From JALORV01 sp963707445 (GTDB lineage Bacteria; Pseudomonadota; Gammaproteobacteria; Burkholderiales; Burkholderiaceae_F): a stretch of DNA of 64,000 nt. Shown here piece by piece: positions 17,320 through 25,754 of this stretch. Every line of letters starts with the position of its first letter. Within the stretch, counting starts at the first letter, position 1. Made by a program: the position numbers and the translations under genes. Under the pieces are notes generated by a model. That model saw only the letters and a list, made by a program, of their open reading frames with translations, was not told the DNA's origin and ran no database searches. The DNA lies in the NCBI GenBank assembly GCA_963707445.1, contig CAVPPW010000007.1, forward strand, positions 186,001-250,000, read 5' to 3'.

Positions 17320-17561
17320 GCGCCGGCGCCCCTGAGGTCGGCCGGATCCAGAGGTTTGAGAAGATCGCCTTCGAGCTGCTTGATTTCGAGCTCGGCCTGC
17401 GCGAGCCGCGTCTGGCAAAAGCGCGCCAGTTCGGCTCCCCGACGGTAGGCTGCGATGGACTCGTCCAGCGTCAGTTCGCCGGACTCCAGGCGGCGCACCA
17501 GCGCCTCGAGCTCTTCGAGCGCTTGCTCGAAGTTCGGCGCAACATCGGGCTGTGAGGTCAT
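17316..17561 (-). CDS. xseB: Exodeoxyribonuclease VII small subunit
   Basis: An 81-aa helical protein that joins XseA to form exonuclease VII, which degrades single-stranded DNA. The core is FEQALEELEALVRRLESGEL followed by TLDESIAAYRRGAELARFCQ, the standard family sequence. The ATG at 17561 is preferred over one five codons earlier because family members start close to this point. It is the first gene of the xseB-ispA-dxs operon and is divergent from an EamA transporter gene 106 bp away. Confidence 0.93.
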   Translation of the reverse strand: MTSQPDVAPNFEQALEELEALVRRLESGELTLDESIAAYRRGAELARFCQTRLAQAELEIKQLEGDLLKPLDPADLRGAGA

Positions 17562-17667
17562 TGACTTCAGACGCAAAGGCAGACGACGCGGATTCTAGAG
17601 CAGCGCCCGTGCGGTCCCGTCTCGTCGCCTGCCCCGGAGGCACGCCCGCCCTCTCTAGAATGCGCCG

Positions 17668-18561
17668 ATGAGCGCGCTCTGGATGTTGGTGGCAGCCGTG
17701 CTGTTTTCCTTCATGGGCGCGATGGTGAAGTTCGCGATCCAGCAGTATGGCGTGCTCGAGATCGTTCTATACCGCTCGCTGGTCGGCGTACTCGCCTTGT
17801 TTGCCTTCGTGCGCTGGCGCGGTGAGTCGCTCGCGACGCCGGTCGCGCGCACGCATCTGGCGCGCGGCGCCGTCGGGACTGCGGCACTCGCCTTGTGGTT
17901 CTACGCGACCGGTGCGTTGCCGCTGGGCACCGCGATGACGCTGAACTACACCTCGCCGATCTTCCTCGCAGCCCTTGCAGTCGGCTTTTCATTGCGCGCC
18001 GGCGAACGAGTCGACTGGCGGCTGGTCGCTGCGATCACCATCGGATTCTGCGGCGTCATTCTGGTGCTGCAGCCGACGATCAATGCGGCCCAGGGCGTCG
18101 CCGCGACGGCCGGTCTCGTGTCCGGCGTGCTGTCGGCGATCGCGTACTGGTACGTGCGCACGCTCGGCCGGCTCGGCGAACCCGAATGGCGCACCGTATT
18201 TTATTTCGCACTTTCCGGCACCGCGCTGGGATTGATCGGCAGTCTGATCACCGGTTTCTCGGCACACGACACACGTGGACTCGCGCTGCTGCTCGGCATT
18301 GGAGTGACGGCGACGCTGGCGCAGCTCGCAATGACTCGTGCCTATGCCTATGGCCATACGCTCGTCGTCGCAAACTTGCAGTTCGTCGCCGTCGTGGCGG
18401 CGTCACTGCTGGGCATCGTGCTGTTTTCGGACCAGATCCCGCTGATGGGCTGGATCGGCATTCTCGTCATCATCGGCGGCGGCGTGCTGTCCACTGCGCT
18501 GGTTGCGCGCCAACACGGTACGCTGCCCAGAGCAGATCACCGATCCGGTCTCCGATCATGA
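17668..18561 (+). CDS. EamA/DMT-family inner-membrane transporter
   Basis: A 297-aa protein with about ten hydrophobic segments arranged as two EamA halves, typical of drug/metabolite transporter superfamily exporters. Examples are MLVAAVLFSFMGAMVKFAI, ALWFYATGALPLGTAMTLNY (the conserved YTSP follows), and the second-half AIAYWYVRTLGRLGEPEWR. The cargo is unknown; relatives export amino acids or metabolites. Its stop overlaps the sulfurtransferase start (ATGA at 18558), so the two are coupled. Start ATG at 17668. Confidence 0.85.
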   Translation: MSALWMLVAAVLFSFMGAMVKFAIQQYGVLEIVLYRSLVGVLALFAFVRWRGESLATPVARTHLARGAVGTAALALWFYATGALPLGTAMTLNYTSPIFLAALAVGFSLRAGERVDWRLVAAITIGFCGVILVLQPTINAAQGVAATAGLVSGVLSAIAYWYVRTLGRLGEPEWRTVFYFALSGTALGLIGSLITGFSAHDTRGLALLLGIGVTATLAQLAMTRAYAYGHTLVVANLQFVAVVAASLLGIVLFSDQIPLMGWIGILVIIGGGVLSTALVARQHGTLPRADHRSGLRS

Positions 18562-19414
18562 GCTACACCACGCTGATTTCCGCCCAAGACCTCGGGCCGC
18601 ATATCGACGAACCCGGCTGGAAGGTATTCGATGTGCGCCACGATCTGTTCGACCACGCGGCAGGTCTGCGCGCCTACGAAGCTGGCCACATCCCCGGAGC
18701 TCAGTTCGCGGCGATCGAGACAGAGCTGTCCGGCATGAAGTCCGGGCGCAACGGGCGCCATCCGCTGCCCGCACGCGACGAGCTCGTCGAGCGGTTCCGC
18801 GCTTGGGGCATCGAACCGACCACGCAGATCGTCGCGTACGACGCGCAGGGCGGTCAGTTCGCGGCCCGGCTATGGTGGCTCGCACGCTGGCTCGGACACT
18901 CCGCGGTTGCCGTCCTCGATGGCGGTTGGCCGGCGTGGCTCGCCGCCGATGGCCGCAGCGAAACGAACGCGCCCAGTCGTCGCACGCGGCAACTTCAGCC
19001 CCGCCGCATCCCTGGTGCGCGTCGCGACCACGGACGAGGTGCTGCAAACACTCGATTCACCGAAACGGCTGCTCGTCGACGCGCGCCTGCCGGAGCGATA
19101 TCGCGGTGAACAGGAGCCGATTGACCCGGTCGCCGGCCACATCCCGGGTGCAGTCAACCGGCCCTGGACGCAGAACCTGACGCCCGACCAGCGCTTCAAG
19201 TCATCGGTCGAGCTGCGGCGCGAATTCGAGGAGCTGATCGGCCCGACGTCCGCTCGCCGCGGTGACACATCAGTGCGGGTCCGGCGTGACCGCTTGTCAC
19301 CACGTGCTCGCGATGGAAGTCGCCGGTCTCGGCGCTTCGACGCTTTACGCGGGGTCCTGGAGCGAGTGGATCGCCGATCGGTCGCGGCCGATCCGTATCG
19401 GCGCGCAGCCGTGA
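18558..19414 (+). CDS. Two-domain sulfurtransferase (rhodanese/3-mercaptopyruvate type), two frameshifts
   Basis: Tandem rhodanese protein that moves sulfane sulfur from thiosulfate or 3-mercaptopyruvate to a thiol acceptor. The N-terminal inactive domain shows VFDVRHDLFD, AGHIPGAQFAAIET and YDAQGGQFAARLWWLARWLG. Near 18975 the frame shifts to give LLVDARLPERYRGE and GHIPGAVNRPW. Near 19258 it shifts again to give the active loop HQCGSGVTACHHVLAMEVAG, with the catalytic cysteine, and then LYAGSWSEWI to the stop at 19414. The two slips are probably sequence errors, as every conserved block is present. The start overlaps the upstream transporter. Confidence 0.85.
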
Positions 19415-19437
19415 CCCACCACGTCGCGCGTCGAGCG

Positions 19438-20217
19438 CTAGTGCGGCCCCAGCACGCCGGTGGCCAGCGCAGCCAGCGCGACGCCGACAAGTATGAGCCC
19501 GACTTCCGGCAATGATTTGCGCAGCGACGAGCGCCGCATCATTTCGGGCAGCAGATCCGACAGCGCGATGTAAATGAAGCTCGCCGCAGCCAGGACGAGC
19601 GCATAAGGCAGCAGCGACTGCGTCGCCTCGAGCACGAAATAGCCGACGACGCCTCCGAAGACGGCCGACAGCCCTGAGAGCAGGTTAAAGATGAAGGCGC
19701 GCTTGCGCGCAAAGCCCGCGTTCAGCAGGATCATGAAGTCGCCGACCTCATGCGGTATCTCGTGCGCCATCACGGCCAGCGTCGCCACGAAGCCGAGTTG
19801 CAGATCGACGAGGAAGGCACCGGCAATGACGACGCCGTCGGCGAAATTGTGAAAGGCATCGCCGATCAGGATCGGCACGCCGCCACGTCGGGCCTCGTGC
19901 GCATCGTGCCCGTGCTCGTGATGGTGATGGTCGCCTTCGTGATGATGGGTGTGGTGAATCAGCGCCAGCTTTTCTAGCAGGAAGAATCCGAGAATGCCCG
20001 CGAGCAACGTCCAACCCAGCCCGTGCGGGTCGGCCGCGCTGCGGAACGATTCCGGCAGCAGATGCGTGACCGCAGTCGCCAGCAGCAGCCCGGCGGACAC
20101 TGGAACGAGCCGGTCGACCACCGACGACAGATAGCGGAAGCTCAACAACGCGGCGAGTCCGATCGAAAGCAGCGTCGAGATCAGGTTGGCGGCGACGATA
20201 TAGCCCAGCGTGCTCAT
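19438..20217 (-). CDS. ZIP-family divalent metal transporter
   Basis: A 259-aa inner-membrane protein of the ZIP family, importing zinc or related divalent metals. It has about eight hydrophobic segments. The metal-binding motifs are GDAFHNFADGVVIAGAF in helix 4 and VMAHEIPHEVGDFMILLNAG in helix 5. A cytoplasmic loop between helices 3 and 4 is very histidine-rich (HHTHHHEGDHHHHEHGH), probably a metal sensor or buffer. The start ATG at 20217 gives a normal N-terminus; an upstream ATG would run through the adjacent terminator. It is convergent with the sulfurtransferase. Confidence 0.92.
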   Translation of the reverse strand: MSTLGYIVAANLISTLLSIGLAALLSFRYLSSVVDRLVPVSAGLLLATAVTHLLPESFRSAADPHGLGWTLLAGILGFFLLEKLALIHHTHHHEGDHHHHEHGHDAHEARRGGVPILIGDAFHNFADGVVIAGAFLVDLQLGFVATLAVMAHEIPHEVGDFMILLNAGFARKRAFIFNLLSGLSAVFGGVVGYFVLEATQSLLPYALVLAAASFIYIALSDLLPEMMRRSSLRKSLPEVGLILVGVALAALATGVLGPH

Positions 20218-20251
20218 CGATGGTTGCCGGCCCGCGCCGGTCGTGAGAAAC

Positions 20252-20282
20252 GCAAAGGGGCGCGACATCGGCGCCCCTTTGC
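20252..20282 (-). terminator. Hairpin terminator after the dienelactone hydrolase gene
   Basis: Perfect 11-bp arms GCAAAGGGGCG (20252-20262) and CGCCCCTTTGC (20272-20282) with a 9-nt loop. On the minus strand the tail reads GTTTCTC. It separates the hydrolase end from the ZIP gene start and could work in both directions. Confidence 0.7.
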
Positions 20283-20323
20283 TCGATCGGGTGAGCGTAG
20301 CAGGCGGCCGAAGCCAGTCGCCG

Positions 20324-21110
20324 CTATCGCAAGTACTGCTTGAACCAAGCCGTGAGCCGCTTCCAGCCGTCCTCCGCCGGACCCTTGCGATACGTTCTCG
20401 CGGTAGTCAGCGTGGAAACCGTGCGGGGTGTCCGGATACAGGACGATTTCGCTGCGCGTGTTCCCGGCAGACTTGAGCGCGGCGCGCATCGCCTCGACGG
20501 TCTCGCTCGGGATGCCGCTGTCGGCGCCGCCGTACAGTCCGAGTACCGGCGCCTGGATGCGATCGACCACATCGAGTGCCGCAACCGAGTATCGGCCCAA
20601 GGCCAGCGGGCCGTACCAGGCGACACCGGCCGCGAGCCTGTGGCTGTGCGCCGCGTACATCCAGACGATGCGCCCGCCCCAGCAGAAACCCGTGATGCCG
20701 AGCGGCCCGCCACCGCCGTTCTTCGCGGCCCAGTCGGCTGCGGCGTCGAGGTCCGCCATCACCTGCGCGTCCGATACCTTCGACACCACCTTGGCGATGA
20801 TGTCCGGGATCTCCATCGTCGAGACATCGCCCTGCCGTGCATACAGTTCCGGCGCGATGGCCAGGTAACCGAGGTGCGCGAGCCTGCGACAGACATCCTT
20901 GATGTGCTCGTGCACGCCGAAGATTTCCTGCACCACCAGCACCGTCGGCAGGCCGGACCGGCCCTCGGGTTGCGCGCGATAGGCCGGCAGATCACCGTCG
21001 CGGGTTGGCACGCGCACCTCCGATGCCACTAGCCCACTCGCGTCGGTCGTGATTGCCGTGTCCCGTACCGGCATGACGGCGGCGGCATATCCTGAATGCA
21101 AGGTTTTCAT
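20324..21110 (-). CDS. Dienelactone hydrolase-family protein (one frameshift)
   Basis: An alpha/beta hydrolase of the dienelactone hydrolase family (about 260 aa), with roles ranging from chloroaromatic breakdown to general esterase activity. Visible are VLVVQEIFGVHEHIKDVCRR, the nucleophile elbow ITGFCWGGRIVWMYAAH with cysteine, the aspartate in LYGGADSGIP and the histidine in YPDTPHGFHADYRE. After that the frame slips near 20400; the other frame supplies RKGPAEDGWKRLTAWFKQYL and a stop at 20324. The catalytic triad is complete. The start is uncertain: ATG at 21110 or 21074. A preceding peptide-like segment is not strongly secretory. Confidence 0.82.
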
Positions 21111-21293
21111 CTGGATCCCCGGCGGCGCGACGACAACGCTCTGTACCTGTATTCGACGGATGCGGATCGTAAGTCGGAGCGTCGGCACGGTCCATCAGCG
21201 CCAACGCCTTGCTCTGGCACCGCGCCGCATAGAATTCCGGTCAGAGCGTTAACCATAAGATTCCACCGCGGGCCTGGCCCTGCTGGAGCAAAG

Positions 21294-21719
21294 ATGACCC
21301 GAACCCACGGCGCGCCCGCCGCGATCCTGCTCACGCTGATCGTGGCTGCATGCAGCACGACGCCGGCCGAGCCGCCCGAGCGCCTCGAAGGCACCGCGTG
21401 GCGAGCTGCGGCGATCGATGGAAAGCCAACGTTGGCATCAAATCCGAGCACGTTGCGTTTCTTCGATCGGCAGTGGGCCGGCGGCTCATTGGCCTGCAAT
21501 GCCTATTCGACCACTTACTTCGCCGATGCCTCAGGGCTGCGCTTCGGCGGGCTGGCGCCAACGCGCGAGACCTGCGCCGCTGCGGTGATGGAGCAGGAGA
21601 CGCGCTTCAGCGCGGTGCTCGCGGCCACGCGCGGACTGCGCCTCGATGAGCAAGGAGCGCTGCTGCTGCTCGACGCCGATGGAAGCACGCGCGCGCGGCT
21701 GGTTCCGATGACGCAGTAG
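21294..21719 (+). CDS. META-domain lipoprotein
   Basis: A 141-aa lipoprotein with a META domain, as in HslJ. The signal peptide ends in a lipobox at LIVAAC (cysteine near residue 20), so it is probably lipid-anchored in the envelope. The domain begins LEGTAWRAAAIDGKP and contains GGSLACNAYSTTYFADASG and the cysteine-bearing TRETCAAAVMEQE. Function of META proteins is not settled; they are linked to stress or metal resistance. The ATG at 21294 is preceded by GGAG at 21284-21287. It stands alone, divergent from the dienelactone hydrolase. Confidence 0.82.
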   Translation: MTRTHGAPAAILLTLIVAACSTTPAEPPERLEGTAWRAAAIDGKPTLASNPSTLRFFDRQWAGGSLACNAYSTTYFADASGLRFGGLAPTRETCAAAVMEQETRFSAVLAATRGLRLDEQGALLLLDADGSTRARLVPMTQ

Positions 21720-21832
21720 CCGCTCGACGCCGTCCAGTTCGAGGTCACTTTCTCACGATCTGGACGAGTGGAATAAGCCTTACTAGGCTTGGCTCTTGGC
21801 TTGGTCGGCATAGCTCGCGCGATTAGCGAACG

Positions 21833-21907
21833 TCAGCTGGCCGGCTCGACCGCGAGGATCTTCTTTAGATCGCGGGCGGCCGCCGCGAAGAAAAGAAGCT
21901 TGATCAT
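21833..21907 (-). CDS. Candidate 24-residue small protein
   Basis: A tiny frame encodes MIKLLFFAAAARDLKKILAV plus four more residues. It is preceded by a strong ribosome-binding site (AGGGAGACTGAAA before the ATG at 21907). It lies 15 bp downstream of the membrane-anchored protein at 21922-22797 on the same strand and could be its operon partner. The peptide is amphipathic, with an AAAA core and lysine pairs. I do not recognise it. The ribosome site is the main evidence; conservation is untested. Confidence 0.35.
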   Translation of the reverse strand: MIKLLFFAAAARDLKKILAVEPAS

Positions 21908-21921
21908 TTTCAGTCTCCCTT

Positions 21922-22797
21922 TCAGCGTTGACCGGACGGGGGCACGGCCGAGCTAGAGCAGCACTGCGCCACCACGTCGGCGGCGATCGCCTTGGCTGCG
22001 GCAACGTCTTGGGCCGGCATGCCGCGCGACAGTTGAGCGATGCGAATTTCCCGCCACTCCGAGGGCCGGCCGGTCTGCTGCTCGCGCACGCGCCACATCG
22101 CATCCTCATAGGCCAGTGCCTCCTTCGGGTCCGGCTTGGTGATCCGACCGGAGCTAAAGATGTCCGACATGGCCGACAGCGCATTGATGTCGCCTCTGAT
22201 CGCATCGCGGTACACGTAACTGATCGCCGCTGCCTTCCATTCGACCACCAACGGGTCGGTCGGTCGCGATTGAAGGGCGTCTTGGTCCCCTGCTGGACCC
22301 TCACGGTAGAAAGCCAGTCCTGCCCCCGGCACGCCAGCCTTCACGGCGACGGTCAGGTTGGCGAATCGGTCCACTCGTTGCCGCTGCGAAAGGGTCTCGC
22401 AATCTTTCCGGTCGGCGTCGCGTTGCGCCCAAGCCTTGCGTAAAGACTCCGTGTCCTCGCTTGGCATCGCGCCCGAGATAGCTTTGTGAAGTCCCTCAAG
22501 CAGGACGCAGGTCGCCACGACCTCGTAAGCGGCGAACGCGTCGGCCGGATTGTTCTTGCCCGATTGCGTCAGCCGGTCGACCTTCGCCGCGAGCGTTTCG
22601 GCAGGCACGGGCGGCCTTTCGACAGGAACGGGTGGCCGACGTTCTGGCAGCGGGGGCAGCTTCGAGGACTCCTGCCGGGCTGCGTCGACCGGCGTTGCTC
22701 GACGCTGAACGTCCCACTTGGAGACGACCAGGTACACAGCAGCGATGCCGATCGCGACGGTCAGCGCCCATACTGCGTGGCGAAAGGTCAGATGCAT
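21922..22797 (-). CDS. Membrane-anchored protein of unknown function
   Basis: A 291-aa protein with one N-terminal hydrophobic segment (VWALTVAIGIAAVYLVVSKW) that should anchor it in the inner membrane. A proline-rich linker follows (PPLPERRPPVPVERPPVPAE). The bulk is helical and periplasmic, with four cysteines including the pairs in ATCVLLEG and DRKDCETL, and a C-terminal AQCCSSSAVPPSG. No catalytic motif was recognised. It may contain a Sel1-like or TPR-like helical array, but this is weak. The start (ATG 22797 or 22806) is not supported by a clear ribosome site. It is divergent from the VOC gene with only about 20 bp between. Confidence 0.6.
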   Translation of the reverse strand: MHLTFRHAVWALTVAIGIAAVYLVVSKWDVQRRATPVDAARQESSKLPPLPERRPPVPVERPPVPAETLAAKVDRLTQSGKNNPADAFAAYEVVATCVLLEGLHKAISGAMPSEDTESLRKAWAQRDADRKDCETLSQRQRVDRFANLTVAVKAGVPGAGLAFYREGPAGDQDALQSRPTDPLVVEWKAAAISYVYRDAIRGDINALSAMSDIFSSGRITKPDPKEALAYEDAMWRVREQQTGRPSEWREIRIAQLSRGMPAQDVAAAKAIAADVVAQCCSSSAVPPSGQR

Positions 22798-22820
22798 CTG
22801 GCACAACTCAGGAGGCCACC

Positions 22821-23456
22821 ATGAACGACATGAAGTTCGAGATCGTCGTCATCCCGGTCTCGGATGTCGATCGCGCGAAAGAATTCTACGGGAGGCTCGG
22901 GTGGAGGCTCGACGCCGACTTCGCCGGTGGTGACGACTTCCGCGCGATCCAGTTCACGCCACCCGGCTCCGGATGCTCGGTCATCTTCGGCAAGAACGTC
23001 ACCGCGGCGGCGCCTGGCTCCGCTCAGGGCCTGTACCTGATCGTCTCCGACATCGCGGCCGCCCGCGACGAGCTCCGCGGTCGCGGCGTCGAGGTGAGCG
23101 AGGTGTTCCACAGCGACGGCGTGTCCGCTGGCACGGACAAGCCCTATCTCTTTGGGCGGCGTCGGATCAGCGGTCCAGATCCCGAGCGTGGCAGCTACCG
23201 CTCGTTCGCCTCGTTCCGCGATCCAGACGGCAACGGATGGCTGTTCCAGGAGATCACGACGCGGCTGGCCGGGCGCATCGACTCCGGCGTGACGAGCTTC
23301 GCGTCCGCGAACGACCTGGCGGAAGCGTTTCGGCGTGCCGAGGCCGCCCATGGCAAGTACGAGGCCCGGATCGGCCAGGGGAGGGACGCGAACTGGCCGG
23401 AGTGGTACGCCGCGTACATGGTCGCGGAGCAGGCGGGCACGCAACTACCGTCGTGA
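22821..23456 (+). CDS. VOC-family protein (glyoxalase/dioxygenase fold)
   Basis: A 211-aa protein whose first 140 residues form a vicinal-oxygen-chelate domain: VVIPVSDVDRAKEFYGRLGW, PPGSGCSVIFGKN, GLYLIVSDIAAARDELRGRG and SFRDPDGNGWLFQEITTR. The last 60 residues (ANDLAEAFRRAEAAHGKYEA, WPEWYAAYMVAEQAGTQL) match an extension often fused to this type in actinobacterial and proteobacterial homologues. Whether it is an enzyme or a resistance/binding protein is not known. The start has a perfect AGGAGG at 22810-22815, 5 bp from the ATG. A flavoprotein fragment overlaps its stop. Confidence 0.85.
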   Translation: MNDMKFEIVVIPVSDVDRAKEFYGRLGWRLDADFAGGDDFRAIQFTPPGSGCSVIFGKNVTAAAPGSAQGLYLIVSDIAAARDELRGRGVEVSEVFHSDGVSAGTDKPYLFGRRRISGPDPERGSYRSFASFRDPDGNGWLFQEITTRLAGRIDSGVTSFASANDLAEAFRRAEAAHGKYEARIGQGRDANWPEWYAAYMVAEQAGTQLPS

Positions 23457-23598
23457 CTACCTACGACGCGATCGTCATCGGCACCGGCCAGCCGGCCCGT
23501 ACGTAACCTCGCGTCTCGCGGGAGCCGGCATGAAGGTCGCCGTCATCGAGCGCAACGCCTTCGGCGGAACGTGCGTTAATACCGGCGATCGGAGTCCG
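23453..23598 (+). pseudogene. N-terminal remnant of a pyridine nucleotide-disulfide oxidoreductase
   Basis: Starting with a GTG that overlaps the VOC stop, the text reads VTTYDAIVIGTGQ, then in the next frame RLAGAGMKVAVIERNAFGGT and CVNTG. This is the FAD-binding GxGxxG strand and the first half of the redox-active CxxxxC motif of mercuric reductase/lipoamide dehydrogenase relatives. The sequence diverges right after CVNTG and has an internal frameshift. Only about 45 of roughly 460 residues remain. It is distinct from the complete flavoprotein at 25755-27278. Confidence 0.65.
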
Positions 23599-24141
23599 TT
23601 TTCCGCCGCGGAGATAATGGGTTCTGCGGGCTCCGCACGACAAGGTTCGGGCCAGAAGCTGCCGATTAAGACGGTTGCACGATTTGCCCGAAAGCGGCCA
23701 TAAAAAGACGGCATCGGCGTGTGCCAGGTGGCCCTGGCCCAAGCGCGATCCAATGCTCGTACGGGTGCTGCCCGGCAGTTCGAATTCAAGCGGATACGTG
23801 GATCACGATGCATGAGGATCTGCGGAACAGTCCTCGGTGCAGGGCGACGTTCGATGCGCTGGTCGAGGAGTGGCGTTACACGCCCGGTGATACCTATGGA
23901 CGGCAAAATGCCTCGCGCTGCGGACGCCGAGTCGCCTTTCGTGCGAATCGGCGCCGCTACCCATCTCACGAACCCGTTTCATCCATTGATTTGTATCTGC
24001 CGCGCCATGCCCTAAATGTTATTACCGAAAGTGCGGGTCTACGTCGATTGGCGAACTTCGACATAAGGCGGGCGCTGCGGTCAGAGACTCGATAGCTAGG
24101 ACCTGCTGCAGTGCCAGATCTCAATGTGCCGAAGATAAGGC
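23599..24141. other. Gene-poor scrap region
   Basis: About 540 bp with no intact gene on either strand. A short LysR-like C-terminal fragment (23781-23873) is the only recognisable coding text. Flanking pieces are all truncated genes, so this stretch looks like a rearranged or decaying segment. Confidence 0.5.
23781..23873 (+). pseudogene. Possible C-terminal fragment of a LysR-type regulator
   Basis: The short frame reads DTWITMHEDLRNSPRCRATF then DALVEEW. It resembles the last beta-strand and helix of LysR-family effector domains (pattern W-hydrophobic-x-x-H-x-D-L-R-x-x-x-R-x-R-x-x-x-D). No DNA-binding domain is nearby. The match is by eye on about 30 residues only, so it is tentative. Confidence 0.4.
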
Positions 24142-24471
24142 CTATTTCGACGGGGCCTGCTTCAGCGAAGCTGCCTTTGCAGCTTGCTTGATTGATGCAA
24201 CCACATCGTTTGGTCGTGACACATAGATCGCATGACTTCCCGGGGTTTCGACAACTGTCGAACCTGCTCGCTTGGCCATAGCGCGTTGTGCTGGCACCGG
24301 AATCATCTTGTCATCCGTCGCTACGAGGTACCAGCTCTGCTTCGATCTCCAAGCGCGTGTATCGATCGTGCCCGCGAGGGCGTCGACTCCCCAGGGCATC
24401 TGAGAATCCGCCATGAACGCGGCGGTTGCCGGATCCACATCCTTGTACATTTCCGCTGTGACAGCGGGCAA
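24142..24471 (-). pseudogene. C-terminal fragment of an alpha/beta hydrolase
   Basis: About 109 residues carry the last third of an esterase-like alpha/beta hydrolase: MADSQMPWGVDALAGTIDTR, KQSWYLVATDDKMIPVPAQR and GSTVVETPGSHAIYVSRPND, which contain the expected catalytic aspartate and histidine regions. The nucleophile half is missing. The 5' edge runs into the start of the glucoamylase-type gene on the other strand, so the break is probably a recombination junction near 24460-24480. Confidence 0.7.
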
Positions 24472-25750
24472 TTCACCTAACGATGAAGAACTGCTGAACC
24501 AAATTCAGAGGGCGGCGTTCGGCTATTTCCTTCAAGCGATGGATCCGGTCACCGGCCTGGTCGCCGACACCTCGCGCGCGAATTCTCCGTGCAGTATTGC
24601 GGTCGTTGGGTTTGCGTTATCCGTGTTGCCGATCGGTGTCGAGCGCGGGTGGATCACGCGTGAAAATGCCGTTGCGCACTGTCTCTTGACGCTCCGTTTC
24701 TTTCACGACAGCGACCAGAGCGGCACGGCCTGGTCGACCGGCTACAAGGGCTTCTACTTCCATTTCCTCGATATGAGGACCGGTGCGCGCGTCTGGCAGT
24801 GCGAGTTGTCGATGATCGACACCGCGCTGCTGATCGCCGGTGTGCTGACGTCGGCGGCGTACTTCAACGCCGATAGTCGCGACGAAGTCGAGCTGCGACG
24901 GCTGGTCGATGCGCTCACCTGCCGCGTCGACTGGCACTGGGCGCAAGCCGGAGGCGAGACGATCAACCACGGCTGGAAACCCGAAAGCGGATTTCTGAAC
25001 TATTGCTGGGATGGATACAGCGAAGCGATCGTGCTTTATGTGCTGGCGCTTGGGTCGCCGACGTATCCGGTCGATTCGGATTGCTATCACGCGTGGACCG
25101 CGACCTATCAATGGGAGAATCTCTACGGTCACGATTTTCTCTATGCTGGTCCGCTGTTCGTGCACCAGTTTTCGCACGCGTGGATCGATTTTCGCGGAAT
25201 CCGCGATCGATTCATGCGCGAAAAGCGCTGCGACTATTTCGAGAACAGCCGGCGTGCGACGCAGATCCAGCGCGAGTACGCGTGGCGCAATCCGCGCAGC
25301 TTCGCCGGTTACGACGAGAACTGCTGGGGCTTCACTGCGTGCGATGGCCCGAGCGATGACGACCCGAATCTCAGCAACGAGCCACGACGCCGTTTCGGCT
25401 ACGCCGCGCGCGGTGTTCCGTACGGCCCGGACGACGGATCGATCGCGGGATGGGCACCACTGGCATCGCTGCCGTTCGCGCCCGAGATCGCACTCCGCTG
25501 CGGCACGCAGCATGCTCGCGAGCTATCCTGAGATGCGTCGGGAGATCGATACGCGAGCAGCTTCAATCCGAGCGAGCGTGGCGCCGACGGGCGCGCGTGG
25601 GTTTCGCCGGGCCACTTCGGACTCGACCAGGGAATCGTCGTCATGATGATCGAGAACTATCGCACCGAGTTGATCTGGCGCCTGATGCGCAATTGCCGTT
25701 ACCTGGTGACTGGACTCAAGCGCGCGGGATTTCGCGGCGGATGGCTGTAA
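24413..25750 (+). CDS. Glucoamylase-type glycoside hydrolase (two frameshifts)
   Basis: A glycoamylase-like (PF10091-type) (alpha/alpha)6 hydrolase domain protein. Homology begins at NDEELLNQIQRAAFGYFLQA and continues with SSxAxxGFALSVLPIGVERG-like text, WSTGYKGFYFHFLDMRTGAR, WQCELSMIDTALLIAGVL, WDGYSEAIVLYVLALGSPTY, GPLFVHQFSHAWIDFRGIRD and NCWGFTACDGP. Near 25525 and 25600 the frame slips; other frames supply SPGHFGLDQGIVVMMIENYR and a proper end at 25750. The exact substrate (a beta- or alpha-glucan) is not known. The start is uncertain: the ATG at 24413 lies inside the neighbouring hydrolase fragment, so the native N-terminus may be lost. Confidence 0.75.
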
Positions 25751-25754
25751 CAGC

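Noticed and set aside
14410..17448. 1,012-codon open frame antisense to dxs and ispA
   Set aside because: Arginine-, glutamine- and histidine-rich translation typical of the reverse of GC-rich coding DNA; dxs and ispA on the other strand are certain.
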